A stretch of 11,707 nucleotides of DNA from Thermoplasmata archaeon. Lineage in GTDB: Archaea; Thermoplasmatota; Thermoplasmata; Lutacidiplasmatales; UBA184. Below, in pieces: positions 7,739 to 11,707 of the stretch. The stretch lies in assembly GCA_030039995.1 (NCBI GenBank), contig JASHUL010000165.1, forward strand, positions 1-11,707. The letters run 5' to 3'. The notes under the pieces are model-generated. The model ran no database searches. It had not been told where the DNA came from and worked only from the letters and a program-made list of their open reading frames with translations. The translations under genes were made by a program, and so were the position numbers. Numbering within the stretch: position 1 is the stretch's first letter; the number at the start of each line of letters is the position of its first letter.

Positions 7739-8179
7739 TCATCGGTGCGGCAGGTAGCGCTCCGCCACCGTCTCGATCTCGGGGTCGTTCTCCGGCGCGG
7801 CCGTCCGCTCGCTCCGATCCCCGACCCGCAGCGACGCCTCGAGCGCCTTCACGCGGCGCGCGAGGCCGACGTTGTCCGTGTAGTATCGGTCGCAGTCCGC
7901 GATGAGACGCGCCCGGTCGCCCGCGCAGTCGACCAGGTCCTTCGCGAGCTCGCGCAGCCGGTCGGGCAGCGAGGCCGCCGGGCTCGGGTCCGACCCGGGG
8001 GCGTCCGCCCGGGGGAGCAGCGGCAACACGGCGTCGACCCACGACCAGAATCCCTCGGCCCCCACCTCGTCGACGTCGACCCACGCCCGGAGGCGCGTTC
8101 GCAGTGGCTCGGGTACGACGAGACGATCGGCTCCGGTCCCCTCCGACCGCTTCCGCGCGGTCCCCGATGGTTCGGACAT
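7739..8179 (-). CDS. Unrecognised 146-aa protein cotranscribed with uspA
   Basis: I do not recognise the family. It is charged and soluble, with no signal peptide or membrane segment. Residues about 26-55 hold a Trp-rich stretch (RAWVDVDEV, EGFWSWVDAVLPLL). Residues about 70-118 (from PDRLRELAKDLVD to ARRVKALEASLR) look helical and could form a coiled coil. Cysteines at about 86 and 95 show no metal-binding spacing. G/C at third codon positions is strong on this strand, supporting coding here over the overlapping opposite-strand frame. The ATG at 8179 has GGGAG 8 nt upstream, inside the expression platform of the riboswitch. Being the first cistron directly under the aptamer is the best reason to think it matters: its product is probably part of the response to the ligand. 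Confidence 0.75.
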   Translation of the reverse strand: MSEPSGTARKRSEGTGADRLVVPEPLRTRLRAWVDVDEVGAEGFWSWVDAVLPLLPRADAPGSDPSPAASLPDRLRELAKDLVDCAGDRARLIADCDRYYTDNVGLARRVKALEASLRVGDRSERTAAPENDPEIETVAERYLPHR

Positions 8180-8185
8180 GCTACC

Positions 8186-8259
8186 GACTCCCAGGGGTCA
8201 TCGGCAGCGCGCTGCGGTTTCCGACCGCGCTCGCACGGCCGGTGGCTGACCCCTCAGCC
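8186..8259 (-). promoter_or_regulatory. Variant crcB (fluoride) riboswitch-like leader of the 146-aa/uspA unit, copy 2
   Basis: Read on the minus strand. P1 is GGCT (8259-8256) with AGCC (8247-8244), and the 8-nt loop is GAGGGGTC (8255-8248). A hairpin with a CCG/CGG base follows (about 8241-8221). AAACC then leads to P2 GCAG/CTGC (8215-8212 with 8207-8204), followed by CGATGACCCCT (8203-8193). GACCCC (8199-8194) is perfectly complementary to loop GGGGTC (8253-8248) as pseudoknot P3. Position 38 is C8203 and position 6 is G8255, the same G-C change as in the other copies; position 7 is A. Platform: 8199-8195 can pair with 8191-8186 (five pairs, one bulged A), covering the SD GGGAG (8192-8188) of the ATG at 8179. 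P3 and this hairpin share bases, so ligand should turn translation on. Confidence 0.85.
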
Positions 8260-8279
8260 GTCCCGGGAACGTCCCGGAG

Positions 8280-8287
8280 GTATTTGG
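8280..8287 (-). promoter_or_regulatory. TATA-like box for the 146-aa/uspA unit
   Basis: The minus strand reads CCAAATAC, the most A/T-rich spot in this gap. Its centre is about 25 nt upstream of the first aptamer base (8259), so the transcript would begin at P1. Placement matches the other aptamer-led units. No transcript data exist to confirm it. Confidence 0.45.
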
Positions 8288-8505
8288 CCCTGCTCGGGCG
8301 GCGCGGAGGTCGAGGTCCTCCCGGCGCCGTTCGCCGCCGATGACGCAGCGAAGGCACCGCCAGCTCCCGAAGACCGACCCACCGAACGCTGGCGGGGCGA
8401 CGGTTCCCCGTCCGCCCCCAGGACACCGAGGTCCCCCACCGGGGAGCCCCGGTCCGTACGGCCGTACCCGGGCTCCGGCCCGGTCGCGCCGCCCGTCGCT
8501 GCGAG
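8288..8505. other. Gene-free core of the divergent intergenic region, with two strong inverted repeats
   Basis: The 434-nt gap between the 146-aa gene and the MFS gene holds two outward-facing TATA box/aptamer modules at its ends. No credible gene lies between them; the open frames are Arg/Pro/Gly-rich shadows. Two hairpins stand out. 8394-8403/8408-8418 (GGGGCGACGG with CCGTCCGCCCC, one bulged C, loop TTCC) forms ten pairs. 8443-8452/8467-8476 (GGAGCCCCGG with CCCGGGCTCC) pairs at 9 of 10 positions and encloses most of the perfect palindrome GTACGGCCGTAC (8456-8467). They could be operator sites, transcription blocks between divergent promoters, or a small RNA. Nothing in the sequence decides between these. 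Confidence 0.5.
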
Positions 8506-8513
8506 CATAAGAG
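8506..8513 (+). promoter_or_regulatory. TATA-like box for the MFS gene
   Basis: CATAAGAG sits in GC-rich DNA with its centre about 26 nt before the first P1 base of copy 3 (8536), the same distance as in copy 1. Transcription would start at the aptamer edge. Confidence 0.5.
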
Positions 8514-8535
8514 GCAGGGTGGGGTGCCCCGATTG

Positions 8536-8609
8536 CGGCGGTGGCGTCCGCCGGCCGCGGCTAGAGCCGTCGCGAACTGCAAGGGCCAATGACGCCTACC
8601 CTGGAGGCG
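8536..8609 (+). promoter_or_regulatory. Variant crcB (fluoride) riboswitch-like leader of the MFS gene, copy 3
   Basis: P1 is 8536-8540/8549-8553 (CGGCG/CGCCG) with the 8-nt loop GTGGCGTC (8541-8548). An inserted hairpin CGGC/GCCG lies at 8558-8561/8566-8569 (loop TAGA). AACTGC is at 8575-8580, followed by a short P2 (GC/GC, 8579-8580 with 8585-8586), the weakest part of this copy. CAATGACGCCTAC follows at 8587-8599. GACGCC (8591-8596) pairs perfectly with loop GGCGTC (8543-8548) as P3. Positions 6/38 are G8541/C8587; position 7 is T, as in the classical motif. The core 8583-8599 is identical to 102-118 in copy 1. Platform: CGCCT (8593-8597) can pair with AGGCG (8605-8609), covering part of the SD GGAGG (8603-8607) before the GTG at 8614, and is incompatible with P3. 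Predicted ON switch. Confidence 0.83.
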
Positions 8610-8613
8610 AGGA

Positions 8614-9903
8614 GTGGCGGTCACGGGTCCCGTCGGGCGAGCCGAGGAGCGTCCTGAATCGAACTCCCGGGACCGACGAGGCTTCTCGCCGCTGGTCTGG
8701 GGGATCGCGTGGACGAGCCTGTTCTCCGACTGGAGTTACGAGATGCTCCTGCCGGTCCTGCCGTTCTTCCTCGTCTACGTCCTCGCGGCGCCGATCGTGG
8801 TCGTGGCCCTCGTCGAGGGGGTCGCGGTGTTCGCTCAGGCGATCATCCAGCCGGTCTCCTCCGCGATCGTCCGCACGGTCCCTGGCCGGTGGCGCGGGGG
8901 CTTGGCCGGGTACGCGTCCACGACGATCGCGCACGGCCTCCTAGCCCTCGCGTCGAGCTGGCCCGTCGTCTTCGCGCTCCGCGTCGGGGCCTGGCTCGGT
9001 CGGGGTTGGCGGCAGCCGATCAAGAAGACGATCCTGGCACGGGCGTCCTCGAAGGAAGCGGCCGGAGGTTCGTTCGGCCTCGAGCAGGCGTTCGACTCGA
9101 TCGGGGCGGTGCTCGGCACCGCGGTGGCCGTGGTGCTGGTCCTCAGCGAGGGGCTGGCCGGCTCCGCTCGGACGATCTTCGCGCTGAGCGTGATCCCGGG
9201 GGCGATCGCGGTCGCGGTGTTCGCCCGTCGCGTTCGTGAACCGCCCGAGGCCCTCCCGACCGTTACCACCGGCTCGGCGCCGGGGAGTCCCGGGCCACTG
9301 CCCCCGCAGTTCCGGTGGTTCCTCGTGGCGGCGACGCTCTTCGGGCTCGGGTTCTTCAATATCCTCCTCGCGGTCTTGAACATCGGAGAAGGCGTCCAGG
9401 TCAGCAATCCGTTGGGCGGCGGGCTCAACGAATCCGACGCGGTGGTCGTCGCGCTGCTGGTCTACCTGCTCTACAACTTGGTCTATGCGGGGGCGAGCCT
9501 CCCGGCGGGTCGTCTCGCCGACCGACGCCCAGGCGTTCGGTCGATCGCCGTCGCGTACGCTCTCTTCCTGCCCGTAGACGCACTGCTGATCGCCGAGACG
9601 GGCCTCGCCGGGGCGGTGGCACTGATGGTGGGCGCGGGACTCCAGATCGCCCTGCTCGACGTCATCGAGTCGACGTGGATCTCGCGGGCCGTCCCTCCGG
9701 AGCAGGCCGCGCGCGCGTTCGCTTGGTTCGGCGCCCTCCGCGGGTTGGGTACACTCGTGGGGTCCGTGCTCGTCGGTGTCGTCTGGGAGTGGATCTCCGT
9801 GCCGCTCGCATTCGGCCTCTCCGCCACGTTCGTGTTGGCCGCCGTCGTGGTACTGTTCACGCGTGTAGCACGTACCCCGGCCGCCCCGTCGTTGCCGGCG
9901 TGA
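8614..9903 (+). CDS. Major facilitator superfamily (MFS) transporter
   Basis: A 429-aa polytopic protein with about 12 hydrophobic segments in two halves and a hydrophilic centre (about residues 206-232, TTGSAPGSPG). The first helix carries SDWSYEMLLPVLPFFL (38-53), an acidic/aromatic motif seen in a family of MFS efflux permeases. LGRGWRQPIKKTILA (128-142) occupies the cytoplasmic loop where related proteins have DRxGKGIRxAPRDAL, so the call is secure at superfamily level only. The substrate cannot be read from sequence. The GTG start has GGAGG six nt upstream, inside the riboswitch platform. Being the direct target of a crcB-like aptamer makes an exporter of the ligand, or of a related toxic ion, the natural hypothesis. 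A strong stem-loop follows the stop. The gene is divergent from the 146-aa/uspA unit. Confidence 0.88.
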   Translation: MAVTGPVGRAEERPESNSRDRRGFSPLVWGIAWTSLFSDWSYEMLLPVLPFFLVYVLAAPIVVVALVEGVAVFAQAIIQPVSSAIVRTVPGRWRGGLAGYASTTIAHGLLALASSWPVVFALRVGAWLGRGWRQPIKKTILARASSKEAAGGSFGLEQAFDSIGAVLGTAVAVVLVLSEGLAGSARTIFALSVIPGAIAVAVFARRVREPPEALPTVTTGSAPGSPGPLPPQFRWFLVAATLFGLGFFNILLAVLNIGEGVQVSNPLGGGLNESDAVVVALLVYLLYNLVYAGASLPAGRLADRRPGVRSIAVAYALFLPVDALLIAETGLAGAVALMVGAGLQIALLDVIESTWISRAVPPEQAARAFAWFGALRGLGTLVGSVLVGVVWEWISVPLAFGLSATFVLAAVVVLFTRVARTPAAPSLPA

Positions 9904-9929
9904 GTCCGTCACGCACGCGAACCCGCACC

Positions 9930-9972
9930 GGCGGCCGACTCCCGAAGCGACGCCTCTCGGGCCGCGGCCGCC
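9930..9972 (+). terminator. Stem-loop after the MFS gene, possible terminator
   Basis: Nested inverted repeats begin 26 nt after the stop codon: GGCGGCC (9930-9936) with GGCCGCC (9966-9972), and inside them CCCGA (9941-9945) with TCGGG (9957-9961). No T-rich tract follows, and archaeal termination depends mainly on T runs, so a terminator role is uncertain. It may instead stabilise the mRNA 3' end or separate the unit from the next promoter. Confidence 0.4.
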
Positions 9973-9982
9973 GACGCCCGCC

Positions 9983-9990
9983 TCAAGTAC
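9983..9990 (+). promoter_or_regulatory. TATA-like box for the small-ORF/Nudix unit
   Basis: TCAAGTAC has its centre about 25 nt before the first P1 base of copy 4 (10011). It shares AAGTA with the box upstream of copy 1. The match to an archaeal TATA consensus is weak, and spacing is the main argument. Confidence 0.4.
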
Positions 9991-10010
9991 GCCGGGAGCA
10001 TGGGGGGTTT

Positions 10011-10087
10011 GGCTGTGGGGTCAGCCTCCCGCCGCGGCCAGCGGCGGGTAACCGCACCCGGTGCCGATGACCCCTGCGAAAGGAGGG
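10011..10087 (+). promoter_or_regulatory. Variant crcB (fluoride) riboswitch-like leader of the small-ORF/Nudix unit, copy 4
   Basis: P1 is GGCT/AGCC (10011-10014 with 10023-10026) with the 8-nt loop GTGGGGTC (10015-10022). The inserted hairpin is a perfect 8-bp stem, CCCGCCGC/GCGGCGGG (10028-10035 with 10041-10048, loop GGCCA). TAACC (10049-10053) leads to P2 GCAC/GTGC (10054-10057 with 10061-10064) and then CGATGACCCCTGC (10065-10077). GACCCC (10069-10074) pairs perfectly with loop GGGGTC (10017-10022) as P3. Positions 6/38 are G10015/C10065. Platform: CCCC (10071-10074) can pair with the very strong SD AGGAGGG (10081-10087), with one bulged A, and P3 formation would prevent this. TAACCGC and CGATGACCCCT are nearly textbook crcB segments, making this copy the clearest match apart from its G-C change. 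Confidence 0.86.
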
Positions 10088-10091
10088 CACC

Positions 10092-10187
10092 ATGGGTGGA
10101 GAGACGGACGTCGGGACGGTCGAGGTCGAGCGGGATTTTCTACCGGGTAGCGCGCACGCCGCCGGCCGCGGGGGGCGAAACCGGTGA
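10092..10187 (+). CDS. 31-aa small ORF coupled to the Nudix gene
   Basis: The ATG at 10092 is preceded five nt earlier by AGGAGG (10081-10086), one of the best SD sequences in the window, directly under riboswitch copy 4. The predicted peptide begins MGGETDVGTVEVERDFLPG and ends in a Gly/Arg-rich tail. Its TGA (10185-10187) overlaps the GTG of the Nudix gene as GTGA, the overlap type used throughout the hyf-like operon. I do not recognise the peptide. It may be a real small protein or a leader ORF whose translation passes riboswitch control to the Nudix gene. The SD and overlap are visible; function is unknown. Confidence 0.6.
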   Translation: MGGETDVGTVEVERDFLPGSAHAAGRGGRNR

Positions 10188-10666
10188 CGCCGCGAGCCCG
10201 GGTCACGGCCGACGGCCGGACGCCCGCCGTGGACGATCGAGACGACGAGTCCCTGCACGTGCTCGCGGCCGTCGCGGTCCTGGACGACGAGGGGAGAGTC
10301 CTCGTCATGCGAGAGGGCGACCAACCGTTTCACGGTGCTTGGGTGCTCCCCCAGGGGTATCCCCGTCCGGGGGAGACCCTCCGGGAAGCGGCCTGCCGCG
10401 AGGCGCTGGAGGAGCTCGGCATCGATGTCGCGGACGAGGCTCTTTTGGGCGTGTACGAGACGTTCGATTGGGAGCATCCAGTCCCGCCCGCCCGCTGGGT
10501 GGTCGTGTGCTACCGGGCCCGCCGGCTGGGGTCGGCTCCGCCCCGCGCCAGCTACGAGGCGGTCGACTTCGCCTGGGTCGACCCCGCGGGCCGCCTACCG
10601 GAATCGCCGGGGCCGATCCAAGAGATCATGGCCGACCTAGCGCGGTCCAAGAGGCAGACCCGGTGA
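10184..10666 (+). CDS. Nudix hydrolase
   Basis: A 160-aa soluble enzyme. The Nudix box G-x5-E-x7-R-E-U-x-E-E-x-G-U is intact at residues 58-80: Gly58, Glu64, Arg72-Glu73, Glu76-Glu77, Gly79. It should bind Mg2+ or Mn2+ and cleave a nucleoside diphosphate linked to another group. WVLPQGYPRPGE precedes the catalytic helix; Gln instead of the common Gly/Lys gives no clear substrate hint. The first 22 residues are Arg/Asp-rich and may be partly non-native, as the GTG start is chosen from the GTGA overlap with the small ORF; an in-frame GTG at 10229 is an alternative. Through that overlap it is probably under riboswitch copy 4. Fluoride inhibits Mg2+-dependent phosphohydrolases such as pyrophosphatase, so a phosphoanhydride hydrolase in such a regulon is plausible, but this is inference. 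Confidence 0.92.
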   Translation: MTPRARVTADGRTPAVDDRDDESLHVLAAVAVLDDEGRVLVMREGDQPFHGAWVLPQGYPRPGETLREAACREALEELGIDVADEALLGVYETFDWEHPVPPARWVVVCYRARRLGSAPPRASYEAVDFAWVDPAGRLPESPGPIQEIMADLARSKRQTR

Positions 10667-10941
10667 CCGGCAGGGGCCCAGGGCACGACGCCACCGAACC
10701 GTGCTCGGTCGCCCGCGCGGGCCGGACGATCGAGCCCGGCGCCTACGGGAGTCGTTCCACGAACCCCGCGTGGAATCGCGGGAGCGATTTCTGGCTGGAC
10801 GCCGATCGCAAGGTGCGTCCCGAAACGGAACGCAACGGCGACCGAATCACGCACACGTGGACCCGCGAGGGTTCCGTTCGACACAAACGTTTATGTATCG
10901 ACTTCAGAACTTCCCCATCAGAGCGTATGACGCTCGTCTGA
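10663..10941 (+). CDS. Doubtful 92-aa ORF overlapping the Nudix stop
   Basis: The GTG at 10663 overlaps the Nudix TGA (GTGA), the junction pattern common in this window, and the frame stays open for 92 codons. Third codon positions are mostly G/C up to about 10860, then become A/T-rich where the frame runs through the ftsZ TATA box and leader, which argues that at least the C-terminus is not under coding constraint. The middle (WNRGSDFWLDADRKV) could belong to a real protein, but I recognise no family. There is no clear SD. If real it would share riboswitch copy 4 control. Otherwise this roughly 300-nt stretch is noncoding. Confidence 0.25.
   Translation: MTGRGPGHDATEPCSVARAGRTIEPGAYGSRSTNPAWNRGSDFWLDADRKVRPETERNGDRITHTWTREGSVRHKRLCIDFRTSPSERMTLV
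10755..10791 (+). repeat. Two adjacent hairpins between the Nudix gene and ftsZ
   Basis: TTCCACG (10755-10761) pairs with CGTGGAA (10769-10775). Immediately afterwards TCGC (10776-10779) pairs with GCGA (10784-10787), followed by TTTC (10788-10791). This tandem could help end the Nudix transcript. The T run is very short, so a terminator role is only a suggestion. Confidence 0.3.
10890..10897 (+). promoter_or_regulatory. TATA box of ftsZ
   Basis: TTTATGTA, preceded by ACAAACG, is the most typical archaeal TATA box in the window. A start about 26 nt downstream falls near 10920, giving a leader of about 45 nt. That leader opens with the perfect hairpin GAGCGT/ACGCTC (10921-10926 with 10930-10935, loop ATG). 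No crcB-like aptamer is present here, so ftsZ is outside the riboswitch group. Confidence 0.6.
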
Positions 10942-10964
10942 CAAACGGGATGGGAGAGCTACCG

Positions 10965-11707
10965 ATGAAATCCATCATCCAGGAAGCGATCGCGAAGCAC
11001 CAGGAGAACCAGTCCCTGGTCGAGGAGAAGAAGCCGACCGCGCCCGCCTACGGGAGCGCCGACGACGCCGAACTGGCGAAGTTGGCGGAGACTCTCAAGG
11101 TCAACATCCGGATCGTCGGATGCGGCGGCGGTGGGTCGAACACGATCAACCGCTGCGTCGAGGAGGGGATCCAGGGCGCGGAGATGTGCGCCATCAACAC
11201 CGACGCGAAGCATCTGCTCACCATCCACGCTCCCCGCAAGATCCTGATCGGCCGCCGCGCCACGAAGGGGCTCGGCGCCGGCGCCCGCCCCGAGATCGGG
11301 GAAGAGGCGGCCCGCGAGAACGAAGAAGAGCTGCGCGCGTTCCTGAACGGAGCGCATATCGTCTTCGTCACCGCGGGGATGGGCGGCGGGACCGGCACCG
11401 GTTCCGCGCACCTGGTCGCTCGGCTCGCGAAGGAAGCCGGCGCGCTCACGATGGGCGTCGTGACGCTCCCGTTCGCCGGCGAGGGTGCCGCGCGGATGGA
11501 GCAGGCGAAGGACGGGCTCGAGCGCCTGCGCCGCGTCTGCGACACGACGATCGTCATCCAGAACGACAAGCTCCTCGAGCTCGTCCCCCGCATGCCGCTC
11601 GACTCCGCGTTCAAGCTCGCGGACGCGGTGCTGATGACGGGCATCAAGGGGATCACCGAGATCGTCACGAAGCCCGGCCTCGTCAACCTCGATTACGCCG
11701 ACATCCT
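10965..11707 (+). CDS. ftsZ: FtsZ, tubulin-like cell-division GTPase (partial, 3' end beyond the window)
   Basis: 247 residues are visible before the right edge. FtsZ polymerises with GTP to form the division ring. Visible motifs are VGCGGGGSNT (51-60, nucleotide-binding loop), NTDAKHL (78-84), and the tubulin signature GGGTGTG (140-146) within TAGMGGGTGTGSA. TLPFAGEG (167-174) and NDKLLE (200-205) follow as in archaeal FtsZ. The N-terminal extension of about 45 charged residues is usual for archaeal FtsZ1/FtsZ2. Which paralogue it is cannot be settled from this part. The ATG at 10965 is chosen because GGGAG lies about 9 nt upstream; an in-frame ATG at 10950 would add five residues. It has its own promoter and is independent of the upstream unit. 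Confidence 0.95.
   Translation, partial: MKSIIQEAIAKHQENQSLVEEKKPTAPAYGSADDAELAKLAETLKVNIRIVGCGGGGSNTINRCVEEGIQGAEMCAINTDAKHLLTIHAPRKILIGRRATKGLGAGARPEIGEEAARENEEELRAFLNGAHIVFVTAGMGGGTGTGSAHLVARLAKEAGALTMGVVTLPFAGEGAARMEQAKDGLERLRRVCDTTIVIQNDKLLELVPRMPLDSAFKLADAVLMTGIKGITEIVTKPGLVNLDYADI

Noticed and set aside
8519..8620. Plus-strand frame with CPDCGGGVRR, resembling a small zinc-finger protein
   Set aside because: The frame runs through aptamer copy 3 and into the MFS gene out of phase; only one CxxC is present and composition is Arg/Pro-rich without codon bias.
10011..10077. Copy 4 leader considered as a TPP or cobalamin riboswitch or as an SRP RNA fragment
   Set aside because: None of the hallmark segments of those RNAs is present, while every crcB element is found in the right order with a perfect pseudoknot.
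1..11707. CRISPR arrays, insertion sequences, tRNA and rRNA genes
   Set aside because: No regularly spaced repeats, transposase motifs, tRNA cloverleaf or rRNA segments were seen on either strand by eye.

Overview
The window looks archaeal, most likely from a GC-rich member of the Thermoplasmatota or a related euryarchaeal lineage. The right edge carries an archaeal-type ftsZ. Promoter-like boxes sit about 25 nt before the predicted transcript starts. Genes are packed with 4-nt ATGA/GTGA overlaps and have Shine-Dalgarno (SD) sequences. The lineage is an inference, because no rRNA or other decisive marker is present.

Layout: (1) 143-7263 (+) is a six-gene operon for a membrane complex of the Hyf/Hyc (group 4 [NiFe]-hydrogenase, complex I-like) family, in the order hyfC-, hyfE-, hyfF-, hyfG-, fused hyfH/hyfI- and hyfB-like. 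The hydrogenase-type large subunit lacks all four [NiFe]-ligand cysteines, so this is an energy-converting-hydrogenase-related (Ehr) complex and not a hydrogenase. (2) 7279-8179 (-) is a two-gene unit: an unrecognised 146-aa protein followed by a UspA-family universal stress protein. (3) 8614-9903 (+) is an MFS transporter, divergent from unit 2. (4) 10092-10666 (+) is a 31-codon ORF with a strong SD, overlapping a Nudix hydrolase. A doubtful 92-aa ORF follows. (5) 10965 to the right edge (+) is a partial ftsZ with its own TATA box and no aptamer.

The main discovery is that units 1-4 all begin with the same structured RNA leader, including the minus-strand one. Each copy has a short P1 hairpin with an 8-nt loop of form G-[U/A]-G-G-[C/G]-G-U-C, an extra hairpin, an AAC[C/U]GC...GCC[A/G]AUGAC[G/C]CCU segment with a small P2 stem, and a perfect 6-bp pseudoknot between the P1 loop and the 3' end. 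This is the architecture of the crcB (fluoride) riboswitch. All four depart from the classical consensus in the same way: the A6-U38 long-range pair is G-C, and a hairpin is inserted between P1 and the AAC segment. In every copy the 3' pseudoknot strand can instead pair with the SD of the downstream gene, which predicts that ligand binding turns translation on.

Taken together, the window reads as a riboswitch regulon: a proton- or cation-translocating Ehr complex, a stress protein, a transporter and a Nudix enzyme answering to one small-molecule signal. The signal is probably fluoride, or another ligand if the G-C change alters specificity. The usual fluoride exporters (CrcB/Fluc, CLC-F) are not in the window, so the MFS protein is a candidate exporter.
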